Below, piece by piece: positions 1 to 7,255 of a stretch of DNA of 8,620 nt; position 1 is the stretch's first letter; the number at the start of each line of letters is the position of its first letter. The notes under the pieces are model-generated. The model had not been told where the DNA came from, did not search any database, and saw only the letters and a list, made by a program, of their open reading frames with translations. A program made the position numbers and the translations under genes. The stretch is taken from assembly GCA_964625865.1 (NCBI GenBank), contig CAZVEV010000273.1, forward strand, positions 1 through 8,620. The letters are read 5' to 3'. The DNA is from CAZVEV01 sp964625865 (GTDB taxonomy: Bacteria > Planctomycetota > Phycisphaerae > SM23-33).

Positions 1-193
1 CAAGGGTACGCCGCGTTTTTTCCGTCCGCCATCCACAACTTCTGACAATATCTCGCTCCCGTTTCCCTGTCCCGTGTCCACAGGTCTTTCATCGGCCCAG
101 CCCCCGCTGAAGCAGGACCCTAACATAATCCAAACGTGATTTCCAGGGAAATCTGAGGAGACTTGAGCGCCGCCGGGCGCCCGGCGCCAACGG
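1..193. other. Left-edge intergenic stretch, no supported gene
   Basis: No open frame here has a convincing ribosome site or recognisable product. Composition is less GC-rich than the flanking genes. On the minus strand an ATG at 30-32 opens a frame that runs off the left edge after about ten codons (MADGKNAAYP), so a leftward gene could begin here. No clear Shine-Dalgarno sequence precedes it and the fragment is too short to judge. The right part, about 138-186, holds two small inverted repeats just beyond the stop of the acetyltransferase gene. Confidence 0.5.
138..186 (-). terminator. Possible terminator hairpins after the GNAT gene
   Basis: Two inverted repeats lie just downstream of the minus-strand stop at 194. 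The first (171-186) is a GC-only palindrome, CGCCGGGC followed by GCCCGGCG. The second (138-153) pairs GATTTCC with GGAAATC around two bases. Neither is followed at once by a clear T run on the minus strand, so this is a weak candidate for intrinsic termination. The position fits the 3' end of a minus-strand transcript. Confidence 0.3.
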
Positions 194-745
194 CTACAGG
201 TCGATCCAGTAGCGGTGCTTGATCTTGCCCCGAGCCAGGGGGACCTCGTCCTGGAACACGCCGCCGTTGTTGCGGATCACGCCTGCTGACGCGATGTTGT
301 CGTGGTCGCACGTCACCAGCGCGCGGGTGATGCCCAGCCGCCGGGCCCGGTCCAGCGTCAGGCGCAGGATCAGCGTCCCGTACCCCTTTCGCCGCTCGGA
401 CGGGCGCACCGAATAGCCGATGTGCCCGCCTTCCTCCAGGAGCATGGGCGTCAGTCGGTGTCGCAGGTTGCTCGTGCCGAGAATCGTCTCTCCCCCGCGG
501 ACCAGCCAGTACGTGCTGCACGGGACGTAGCCCACGGGCAGGCCCTTGCCCTCAACGGCGTCTCGCAACCGCTTGACGAAGGCGCCGAAGTCCTCCGGCC
601 AGACGCTGTGGTCGAACATGGGGTCCCTCTCGCCCGAGCCCGGGACGACGCTCTCCTTCGCCGCCCGGTAGTCACCCACGAACTGCCTGTATGCCTCAGC
701 GAGGGCCTCAGTGGGGTCCAGCAGTTCCAGCGTCTGCTCGCCCAT
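194..745 (-). CDS. GNAT-family N-acetyltransferase
   Basis: A 183-residue protein of the GNAT superfamily, which moves an acetyl group from acetyl-CoA to an amine; the substrate cannot be told from sequence. The acetyl-CoA pyrophosphate-binding signature is clear: after the strand GGHIGYSVRP (residues 106-115), R-x-x-G-x-G falls at R118, G121 and G123 and leads into the helix. A motif-B-like segment follows, with N150 and the asparagine/glycine turn NNGG at 159-162. The long N-terminal part (about 1-100) and overall layout resemble the predicted acetyltransferases of COG3981. No signal peptide or membrane segment is visible, so it is probably cytoplasmic. The ATG at 743-745 is preceded by a GAGG element at suitable spacing. 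It lies 52 bp after the HzsA-like gene on the same strand and may be cotranscribed, though the products have no obvious functional link. Confidence 0.88.
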   Translation of the reverse strand: MGEQTLELLDPTEALAEAYRQFVGDYRAAKESVVPGSGERDPMFDHSVWPEDFGAFVKRLRDAVEGKGLPVGYVPCSTYWLVRGGETILGTSNLRHRLTPMLLEEGGHIGYSVRPSERRKGYGTLILRLTLDRARRLGITRALVTCDHDNIASAGVIRNNGGVFQDEVPLARGKIKHRYWIDL

Positions 746-763
746 GACGATTCCTCACTCCCG

Positions 764-781
764 CCGCTTGCCGCTTGCGGC
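764..781. repeat. Short inverted/direct repeat between two minus genes
   Basis: In the 52-bp gap between the two minus-strand genes, the unit GCCGCTT occurs twice in tandem (764-777, sharing its last base with the next unit) and is followed by its inverted partner, giving GCCGC-TT-GCGGC at 770-781. It could form a small hairpin in the transcript or be a REP-like intergenic element. There is no T run, so it is not a convincing intrinsic terminator. Confidence 0.35.
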
Positions 782-797
782 TTCGCATCCGTTCGGC

Positions 798-3700
798 TCA
801 GTCCTCGATCACCACCCGGAAGCCCACGTTGACCACCGGCTGATACGGCGCGTAACCCAGGCGGAAACTGCTGGTCGCGCGGTGTGGGCGGTCGCGCCAC
901 GACCCGCCGCGGACGACCTTTCGCCCAGGGGCGTCCGCGTCGTTGCGCCCGTCGGTGGCCACGTACGGATACGGCCGATACGCCGACCGCGTCCACTCGG
1001 CCACGTTGCCGTGCATGTCGACCAGGCCCCATGCGTTCGGCTTGCCGTAGACCACGTCGGCGGCGTACTTCACGCCGTCGCTCAGGCGGCTGCGCGGCAT
1101 GGGGTTGACCTTGCCGGTCAGCGTCCTGTCGGCGAAGTTGGCGATACCGTCGAACGGCGCATCGACGGCGCCATACCACATGGGCGTGTCGGTTCCGGCC
1201 CGACAGGCCCATTCCCACTGGGCCTCGGTCGGCAGGGTGACGGTCTTGCCCGTCTTGGTGCTCAGCCACTTGCAGAACGCCATCGCCTCATTCCACGTCA
1301 CGCGGACGACGGGCTGTTTGGGGCGATTGACCGGATCGCCGGGTCCGCCGATGTTCTTGCCCGGCGGGTCGATGTGTCTGCTGTCGTGCGTCGGATCGAA
1401 CAGGGCGTAAGCCGCGTTGCTGATCTCGGCGGTGCACATCGAGAACGGCTTGGCGATCGTCACCACGTGCAGGGGTCTCTCGTCCAGCGCGCCGGTGGCG
1501 CTGCCCATGACGAACCGGCCGGCCGGAATCCGCACGAAGTTCAGCTTCAGATTGGCGTCCAGCGAGACCGACGCAACGGCGGGCCTTCCGGCGTCGCGCT
1601 GTTTTTCCGCGGCTGCTGCGGCCGTCATGGGCCAATCGGCCGGCTTGGGTCGGGGCCCGGCGTAGGGGGTCTGGGGCCTGGGCTTAAGCGGCTTGACCGC
1701 CGCCTGCTTCGTCGCGGCGGCCTGGATCTTGGCGAACTCGTCCTCGGGGTCGATGTCGATGCTGGCGTAGAGCTTGGCCAACTCGACACGCCGGGTATGC
1801 TGCGACTGCCCTCGCCACTGCGGCGGGCGCCACGACCCGCGGTGGGGCACGTTCAGGTCGATCCACGTGACAAGGCGGGAGGTGTCTTCGGCGCTGAGTT
1901 TGACGTTGTTGTGTCCCTTTTCGAGCATCTGCATCAGTTCGCTGGTCGACGCGTGATACTCCATCGGGTTGAGCATGTGGACGTCGGACTCCGAGCCGGG
2001 CCTGCGGGCGTACGGCTGAAGGGCCATGTAGCTGACGTCCTGGAGGTACTCTTTGGAGTGGAAGCGTCCGGCCTTGTCGTCCATCTTCGTCGCCTGGTTA
2101 ATCCGGCCCGACAGGTCGGGAATCGTCTTGCCGTCGGCTCGCGGCTTGCCGTTGTGGCATCCCGCGCAGTGCTTCTGGAGGACGGGCAGGACCTCGTGGC
2201 GGAACGAGAACGGGCGGGCCGGCCCGTACCATGGTTCGATGTTTGTTGGCGGGCGTTTGGACGCCAGCGGCGTCACCCGCGGCGGGGCGGAGTTGGGGTT
2301 CTCGTGACACCCGTTGCAGGAGACGGCCTCCCCGGGCATGCCCACCAGCCAACTGCGCATCAGTTGCATGGCGCGGCCCTGCGCATCGAGCGGTTGGAGC
2401 GAGATCGGCATGTTGGCCGGTATGCGGAAGCTGGCCGACCCGTCGGGCTCGACCTTGACCGTCCCGAGCACGCGCTTGACGTCCCAACTGCTCTCCATGC
2501 CGACGCTCGCGTGTCCGCCGGAGTTGACGTGGGCGTAGTGGTACGAGAACAGCCGCAGCCTCTTGACGGTTCCGACCGGCACGCCGGCCAGGCCGGGCCC
2601 GTGGTAGATGTTCGAGATGTAGACCGTCGCGTCGGTGCGGGTCAGGTCCACGCGCCCGGCGACCACCGGGGGCGTCTGGGTCTTGCGATACGGAATCGGC
2701 TCGAGCAGGGCCGCGTCGTCGACCTCCTTCAGCAGGACCATGTTGTCGAACACGTCCACCAGGTAGAGGCCCCACAGGGCGTCGGGGCGCTTCTTCATGC
2801 TCACCAGGTGGTACTTGGCGCTCAGCGGATACGGGTGGAGGAACTGCGGCCACACGCCGTCGACGAGACGGTCGACCTTGACGGCCTGGACCTTCTTGCC
2901 GCGCCACGGGATCTCCTGCACCACGCCGTCGGCTTCGTGGCGGCCCTTGGCGGGGTCGAGGATGACCAGGCGCCCGGCGCGCGGCACGCCGTGGTGGCCC
3001 CCGACGATGCCGATGATCTGCGTGCGGTGGTCCGGGATCGGGCGGGCGTAGAAGTACGCGTTCGGCCAGTACGAGTTCGACCCGTAATACGCCATCTGCC
3101 CCGTGCCGTCCGGGTTGCTCGTGAACAGGATCCGCGTGAAGTAGTGCGCCGCGTCGGTGTACTCCCACCGCAGGTACATCAGCCGCCCGTCGTTCATGAC
3201 GGTGGGGCACCAGTCGCTGTCCTGCTCGAACGTCAGTTGGCGGATGGCCTTGGTCTTGGGGTCCAGCAGGTACATCGACGCCATCGGCTGATTGCCGTTC
3301 TGACACGGCAGGTCCTGGTAGCTGGCGGTGGAGGTCGTCGCGATCTTGCCGTTCGGCAGGTAGCACGAATCGTAGAAGCTTACGTCGGGCACGTTGTCGG
3401 GCGTCAGCAGGCGGGCGGCTTTGGCGCCGTCGGTGGTCTCGTACAGGCCCCAGCGGTCTTCGGCGTCGCCGGAGGAGAACATGATCCGCTTGCCGTCAAA
3501 GTGCAGGTCCACGTCGCAGATGATCCGGTTCTGCTCGGTCGCGTAGACCGTGCGGAGCTCGCGCGCCCCGCGCAGGTCGGACAGTTCCTCGATCGTGTCG
3601 CGCCACCCCGTGCCCGGGGCCTTGATGGTGTCGTTGACGCGCGCGTTGAGCGTGGGCAGGCCCAGCGAGCCCCCGGCGGCCGTCCGGGCATTCTTGAGCG

Positions 3701-4106
3701 GACGCTTGACCAGCAGGACCTTGTCGAAGTCCAGCAGGGGATTGGCCAGCAGGGCCTCGCGCTGCAAGGCGGCAAACGCGGCGGCCGTCTGTTCCGCATC
3801 CTCCCCGCGCCGGATGCGCGCTTCGAGGGCATCGAGCAGGCCGAGGTACTTCGGCGCGTTGTACTTGTCGCCGTGCGTCTTGCCCAGGTCCTGGATCGCC
3901 ATCCGCAGCGTCGCCGGCGTGCCCATGGACTTCTTGATGACCTTGATCGCGGGCGGCTTGCGCGGCTTCTTCGTCTTCTTCTTCCGCGCCGCCTTCGCCG
4001 CGGCCTTCGCTGCGTCGGTCTTCGCCGCTTGCGCCGGACCCGGAACGCACCACAGGACCGCCAACGCCACCACTACCGTTATGCCACGTCTCAACGCAGT
4101 GCTCAT
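798..4106 (-). CDS. Secreted HzsA-like diheme protein with SUMF1 domain
   Basis: A protein of 1102 residues from the chosen start. Residues 1-27 form a Sec signal peptide (RR, hydrophobic core, AQA cleavage site), then a Lys/Ala-rich stretch. About 180-475 look like a TolB/WD-type beta-propeller with blades such as DGKRIMFSS. The middle resembles the hydrazine synthase alpha family and carries two c-type heme sites, CNGCH (597-601) and CAGCH (647-651). After a Pro/Ala linker, about 857-1100 form a SUMF1/FGE-type domain with LPTEAQWEWACRAG (958-971), DMHGNVAEWT (1030-1039) and VVRGGSW (1064-1070). The C-terminal segment where true formylglycine-generating enzymes have catalytic cysteines has none, so sulfatase maturation is unlikely. 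I infer a periplasmic electron-transfer or binding role; substrate unknown. Such fusions are common in planctomycetes and do not indicate anammox. The ATG at 4104-4106 was preferred over a GTG at 4160 because it gives a clean signal peptide and lies downstream of the likely promoter. Confidence 0.88.
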   Translation of the reverse strand: MSTALRRGITVVVALAVLWCVPGPAQAAKTDAAKAAAKAARKKKTKKPRKPPAIKVIKKSMGTPATLRMAIQDLGKTHGDKYNAPKYLGLLDALEARIRRGEDAEQTAAAFAALQREALLANPLLDFDKVLLVKRPLKNARTAAGGSLGLPTLNARVNDTIKAPGTGWRDTIEELSDLRGARELRTVYATEQNRIICDVDLHFDGKRIMFSSGDAEDRWGLYETTDGAKAARLLTPDNVPDVSFYDSCYLPNGKIATTSTASYQDLPCQNGNQPMASMYLLDPKTKAIRQLTFEQDSDWCPTVMNDGRLMYLRWEYTDAAHYFTRILFTSNPDGTGQMAYYGSNSYWPNAYFYARPIPDHRTQIIGIVGGHHGVPRAGRLVILDPAKGRHEADGVVQEIPWRGKKVQAVKVDRLVDGVWPQFLHPYPLSAKYHLVSMKKRPDALWGLYLVDVFDNMVLLKEVDDAALLEPIPYRKTQTPPVVAGRVDLTRTDATVYISNIYHGPGLAGVPVGTVKRLRLFSYHYAHVNSGGHASVGMESSWDVKRVLGTVKVEPDGSASFRIPANMPISLQPLDAQGRAMQLMRSWLVGMPGEAVSCNGCHENPNSAPPRVTPLASKRPPTNIEPWYGPARPFSFRHEVLPVLQKHCAGCHNGKPRADGKTIPDLSGRINQATKMDDKAGRFHSKEYLQDVSYMALQPYARRPGSESDVHMLNPMEYHASTSELMQMLEKGHNNVKLSAEDTSRLVTWIDLNVPHRGSWRPPQWRGQSQHTRRVELAKLYASIDIDPEDEFAKIQAAATKQAAVKPLKPRPQTPYAGPRPKPADWPMTAAAAAEKQRDAGRPAVASVSLDANLKLNFVRIPAGRFVMGSATGALDERPLHVVTIAKPFSMCTAEISNAAYALFDPTHDSRHIDPPGKNIGGPGDPVNRPKQPVVRVTWNEAMAFCKWLSTKTGKTVTLPTEAQWEWACRAGTDTPMWYGAVDAPFDGIANFADRTLTGKVNPMPRSRLSDGVKYAADVVYGKPNAWGLVDMHGNVAEWTRSAYRPYPYVATDGRNDADAPGRKVVRGGSWRDRPHRATSSFRLGYAPYQPVVNVGFRVVIED

Positions 4107-4163
4107 TGCTCGTCTCATCCTTCTGCAACAGAGGATCCGCCTGGATACTGCAACCAACACATC

Positions 4164-4192
4164 ATCATACTATCTCACCCCGGAACGATAAA
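4164..4192 (-). promoter_or_regulatory. Candidate promoter of the HzsA-like gene
   Basis: Read on the minus strand, TTTATC (4187-4192) is separated by 17 bases from TATGAT (4164-4169). The -10 matches the sigma-70 consensus at five of six bases; the -35 is poor (three of six). Transcription would start near 4157, giving a leader of about 50 bases to the ATG at 4106 and leaving the GTG at 4160 outside the transcript. Confidence 0.35.
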
Positions 4193-4198
4193 GCAGGC

Positions 4199-4330
4199 AA
4201 ACGCCCACACGTCCCATCCCGTGGGGTATCACCGAACGGGACATCGCTGAACTGACGCCCGGACCATTCTTGCCGAGCCGGAACGCACCTCCTTCGCCGA
4301 CACCCCACAGGGTGGAACCTGTGGGCGTTT
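4199..4330. repeat. Long imperfect inverted repeat, possible structured RNA
   Basis: Positions i and 8529-i are complementary across 4199-4240 and 4289-4330. The outermost 11 pairs are perfect (AAACGCCCACA against TGTGGGCGTTT). Of the outer 32 pairs, 27 are Watson-Crick and one is G-T; over all 42, 33 are Watson-Crick and two are G-T. The loop is about 48 bases. Either strand could form a rod-like RNA of about 132 nt. The plus-strand version ends in a short T run. It sits between two divergent candidate promoters. It could be a small RNA, a leader, a protein-binding DNA element or a miniature mobile element remnant; no target-site duplication is visible at the ends. I recognise no known RNA family. 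Confidence 0.6.
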
Positions 4331-4331
4331 T
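4304..4331 (+). terminator. Terminator-like hairpin with T run
   Basis: CCCACAGG (4304-4311) pairs perfectly with CCTGTGGG (4318-4325) around a six-base loop, followed by CG and TTTT (4328-4331). This is the shape of an intrinsic terminator on the plus strand. No plus-strand gene lies upstream of it, so it would end a small RNA or leader, or shield the downstream gene from transcription reading in antisense to the HzsA-like gene. Its 3' stem is also the right arm of the long inverted repeat, so the two folds compete. Confidence 0.5.
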
Positions 4332-4367
4332 CTCGTCTTGGCAACCCGCTCGGCCTCGTGCGCAGGC

Positions 4368-4396
4368 TTGACGTAGGGCGCGCGGGGGCATACGCT
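4368..4396 (+). promoter_or_regulatory. Candidate promoter of the membrane/synthase gene
   Basis: TTGACG (4368-4373) matches the sigma-70 -35 consensus at five of six bases and is 17 bases from TACGCT (4391-4396), which keeps the key TA and final T of the -10. Transcription would start near 4403, leaving a leader of about 85-90 bases. It lies downstream of the terminator-like hairpin. Confidence 0.45.
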
Positions 4397-4476
4397 TCGC
4401 AGTTCCCCGGGACAGGTTCGAGACGTGTAGCGGTTTGTCGGCAGGGGAGTTCATCTGTCTCCGTGATGACGTGAGC

Positions 4477-4482
4477 AAGGAG
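4477..4482 (+). promoter_or_regulatory. Ribosome binding site choosing ATG 4491 over GTG 4488
   Basis: AAGGAG lies five bases before a GTG (4488) and eight bases before the adjacent ATG (4491). The spacing and stronger start codon favour ATG; the alternative adds one methionine only. Confidence 0.7.
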
Positions 4483-4490
4483 CATCCGTG

Positions 4491-7166
4491 ATGAGTTCGG
4501 TAACCACTGACGTGTCCGGCGAGGCCGAGGTCGCGCCCGGAGACGGGCGAATGGGGCGGGTGGCGACGGCGGCGATCGCGCTGGTCGGCGGGGCGGCGGC
4601 GGGGCTGAACTGGGCGGCGCTGCATGGCGGCGAGGCGCCCACCCTTGTGGGAGTGATCTGGTCGGTGGTTGCCGGGGCGGTGTCCTTTCTGGCCGCCGTG
4701 GCGGGGCTGGCGGTCATCACGCGGCGCGTGCTGGCGAGACTCGATGCCGGCATCGCGGAACGGTATCGACGGCGCGAACTTCTGACGGTCCTGCCTCTGC
4801 TCCTGCCGCTGGTCGGCGCGGGGGGGCTGCGCTTCCCCCCGATGGTGGTTGTCGTCCTGCTGGTCCTGCTGGCCAAGAGCGTCCTGCTCTACGCCTCGCT
4901 GCCGACGGCCGAGCGGCAGGGCGTGTTTACGTCGCTGGGGTGGGTGGCGTTTCTGTTCCTGGTCTCGGGCTTCGCGGCGTTGATCTACCAGATCGTGTGG
5001 CAGCGAACGCTGTTTGCGGCGTTCGGGGTCAACATCGAGTCGATCACGCTGATCGTGGCGCTGTTCATGTTCGGCCTGGGGCTCGGGTCGCTGATCGGCG
5101 GGATACTGACCAAGCGCTATCCGACCCGCGCGCCGCTACTGTTCCTTCTCTGCCAGTGCGGGATCGGCCTGTTCGGCGTGATCAGCCTGCCCCTGATCGA
5201 CTCGGTCAGCGCCGCGACCCTCCACCTGCCGATGGGTGCCGTCGCCTGCGTGATCTTCGCCCTGCTGGCCGTCCCGACCATGCTGATGGGCGCCACGCTG
5301 CCGATCCTGGTGGGGCACGTGTACCGGACGTATCACAACGTCGGACGGTCGGTGGGCATCCTCTACGCCATCAACACCATCGGGTCGGCCATCGCGTGTT
5401 TCCTCACCGCCGACCTGCTGTTCGTACTGGCCGGTCAGCACGCGGCGGTGATCGTGGGGGCCGTCTGCAACCTCATGGTGGGTGTGCTGGTGTGGCAATA
5501 CGCTCGCAGCGTGCGGCGGGCCAAACCGGAGCCCGCGGCTGGCCCAGCCGAGACGGACCTGGCCGATCCGCCCGCGCACACCTGGCGCCGCATCGACACG
5601 GCGTTCGTGGTTTTCTTCGCCGCAGCCACCGGGTACATCTCGCTCAGCCAGGAGATCGTCTGGATGCGCGTTGTGTCGTACATGACGATGGGCCGCCCGA
5701 GCGTCTTCGCCCACGTACTGGGCTTCTTCCTGATCGGCGTGGCAGCCGGGGCGCTGTACGGCAAGCGGATCTGCGAGCGGTTCCTGACGCCGGGCGGCGT
5801 TTCGCCCGCGCGATTCGTCGGCGGGATGCTGCTGGTCTCCGGCGTGTTCTACTACCTGTCGATCACCGCCACGGCCTCGCTGCACGCGATGAGCCACCAG
5901 TTGGGTGTCGTCGCGGCGCACGTCATCGTCGCGGTCGTCTCGTTCCTGCTGGGCGGGATCTTCCCCATTCTCTGCCACTACGGCGCCCGCGCGGGCAAGA
6001 ACGTCGGGATCACCGTCTCGCGGCTTTACGTGGCCAACATCGTCGGCTGCACGCTGGGCCCACTGCTGACGGGTTTCGTGCTGATGGACCACTTCACGAC
6101 GGACCAGATCGTCCTGGGGCTGGCCGCCGCAACGATGGTGCTCGGCGCCGCGGCGCTGGTTTTCGCGTCGCCTCGCAAGGCCGCCGTCCCTGTGGGCTTG
6201 GCCGCCGCGGCGGTGGTGGCGATGGTCCTGGCCCACGGCGCCCTGTACGACATGCTCTACGAGCGGCTCCGTCGCGAGGGCAGGCCGTTCCTGTATCACG
6301 TGGAGGACCGTGGCGGCGTGGTCTCGGTCAGCCGCGAGTATGAGCAGGGCGGCGGCGACACGTGCTACGGCGGCGGGGCCTACGACGGGCGGTTCATCAC
6401 CGATCCGGTCCGCAACTCCAACGGGATCCGGCGATGCTTCATGCTGGCGGCCCTCCATCCGGAGCCCACCGACGTGCTGGAGATCGGCCTGTCCACCGCA
6501 TCGTGGGCGCGAGTCATCGCGGACAACCAGGCCGTCAAGAAGCTGACGGTCGTGGAGATCGGCGGGAGCTACTTCGATATCATCAAGCACTATCCCGAGC
6601 AGCAGTCGGTGATGACCGATCCGAAGGTCACGATCATCATCGACGACGGCCGGCGCTGGCTGAACCGCAACCCGGACGCGAAGTTCGACGTGATTCTTCA
6701 GAACACGACGTGGCACTGGCGGAGTCACATCACGGACTTGATCTCCGAGGAGTACCTCCGCCTGGTCAAACGCCACCTCAAGCCCGGCGGGGTGATGTAC
6801 TACAACACCACCAGCGCGCCGGAAATCCCGTATACCGGTGCCCAGGTGTTCAAGCACGTGGTGCGGTATGGCAACTTCGTGGCCGTCAGCGACAGTCCGT
6901 TCGACATGACCCCCGAGCAGAAGCGAGCGAACTTCCTGAAGTTCGTTGATTACCAGGGCAATGACGTGTTCGCCAAGCCCGGTGCGGCGACCGTCCTGGA
7001 AGAACTGGTTGCTCACGACCTCGAAGACCAGGGCCCCGCGCTGCGAGCGCGGACGGACCTGATGAAGATTACCGACGACAACATGGTCACCGAATACAAG
7101 ACGCCTCGCTGGATACCCGAGGACCTGTCATGGGCGGCCCTGCTCGGCCGCTGTGGCAGCAAGTGA
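4491..7166 (+). CDS. Membrane protein with spermidine-synthase-like domain
   Basis: An 891-residue fusion of a polytopic membrane region and a C-terminal spermidine-synthase/methyltransferase-like fold. About 25-140 form an N-terminal extension with roughly four hydrophobic segments. The family core starts near 150 (SGFAALIYQIVW), and a related motif recurs near 380 (LSQEIVWMR), showing the two-half internal repeat. I count about 14-16 membrane segments up to residue 586. The soluble domain (about 600-800) has a nucleotide-binding strand and turn, VLEIGLSTASW (662-672), an acidic residue ending the next strand (E689), and DDGRRWL (718-724). The usual glycine-rich loop is degenerate. Where polyamine synthases carry a D-x-x-D motif, this protein reads QNTTWHWR (737-744), so it probably does not make spermidine and its true reaction is unknown. 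It is divergent from the HzsA-like gene and 89 bp ahead of the next gene, with no terminator seen between. Confidence 0.85.
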   Translation: MSSVTTDVSGEAEVAPGDGRMGRVATAAIALVGGAAAGLNWAALHGGEAPTLVGVIWSVVAGAVSFLAAVAGLAVITRRVLARLDAGIAERYRRRELLTVLPLLLPLVGAGGLRFPPMVVVVLLVLLAKSVLLYASLPTAERQGVFTSLGWVAFLFLVSGFAALIYQIVWQRTLFAAFGVNIESITLIVALFMFGLGLGSLIGGILTKRYPTRAPLLFLLCQCGIGLFGVISLPLIDSVSAATLHLPMGAVACVIFALLAVPTMLMGATLPILVGHVYRTYHNVGRSVGILYAINTIGSAIACFLTADLLFVLAGQHAAVIVGAVCNLMVGVLVWQYARSVRRAKPEPAAGPAETDLADPPAHTWRRIDTAFVVFFAAATGYISLSQEIVWMRVVSYMTMGRPSVFAHVLGFFLIGVAAGALYGKRICERFLTPGGVSPARFVGGMLLVSGVFYYLSITATASLHAMSHQLGVVAAHVIVAVVSFLLGGIFPILCHYGARAGKNVGITVSRLYVANIVGCTLGPLLTGFVLMDHFTTDQIVLGLAAATMVLGAAALVFASPRKAAVPVGLAAAAVVAMVLAHGALYDMLYERLRREGRPFLYHVEDRGGVVSVSREYEQGGGDTCYGGGAYDGRFITDPVRNSNGIRRCFMLAALHPEPTDVLEIGLSTASWARVIADNQAVKKLTVVEIGGSYFDIIKHYPEQQSVMTDPKVTIIIDDGRRWLNRNPDAKFDVILQNTTWHWRSHITDLISEEYLRLVKRHLKPGGVMYYNTTSAPEIPYTGAQVFKHVVRYGNFVAVSDSPFDMTPEQKRANFLKFVDYQGNDVFAKPGAATVLEELVAHDLEDQGPALRARTDLMKITDDNMVTEYKTPRWIPEDLSWAALLGRCGSK

Positions 7167-7255
7167 CGTCTCGTCCCGGCCCGGCGGAACCGGATGGCCT
7201 CGTCGCGCGTCAGAAAAGCAGTAGACCCGCAGGCTCGAACCGAAGGGAGCAGATC

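Noticed and set aside
1..32. Partial leftward gene starting at ATG 30-32 on the minus strand
   Set aside because: Only about ten codons are visible, with no clear ribosome site or promoter; it cannot be told from chance.
798..4106. Reading the gene as true hydrazine synthase (anammox)
   Set aside because: The SUMF1 fusion is typical of the broad planctomycete HzsA-related family, and no beta/gamma subunit genes are adjacent.
4107..4160. Upstream GTG start for the HzsA-like gene
   Set aside because: It adds 18 residues ahead of a complete signal peptide, has no good ribosome site, and lies at or above the likely transcription start.
711..4250. Open frame of 1179 codons antisense to the HzsA-like gene
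   Set aside because: It is a product of high GC at third positions on the opposite strand. The protein is Arg/Val/Gly/His-rich without domains, while the minus strand gives clear heme, SUMF1 and signal-peptide motifs.
4199..4330. Calling the inverted repeat an insertion sequence or MITE
   Set aside because: No target-site duplication at the ends, no transposase, and no second copy in the window.
5136..7016. Open frame of 626 codons antisense to the membrane/synthase gene
   Set aside because: Low-complexity, Arg/Asp/His-rich translation with no membrane or domain pattern; the plus frame is clearly coding.
7130..7255. Upstream in-frame ATG for the two-domain secreted protein
   Set aside because: It overlaps the preceding gene and places 42 polar residues ahead of a signal peptide that has its own ribosome site.
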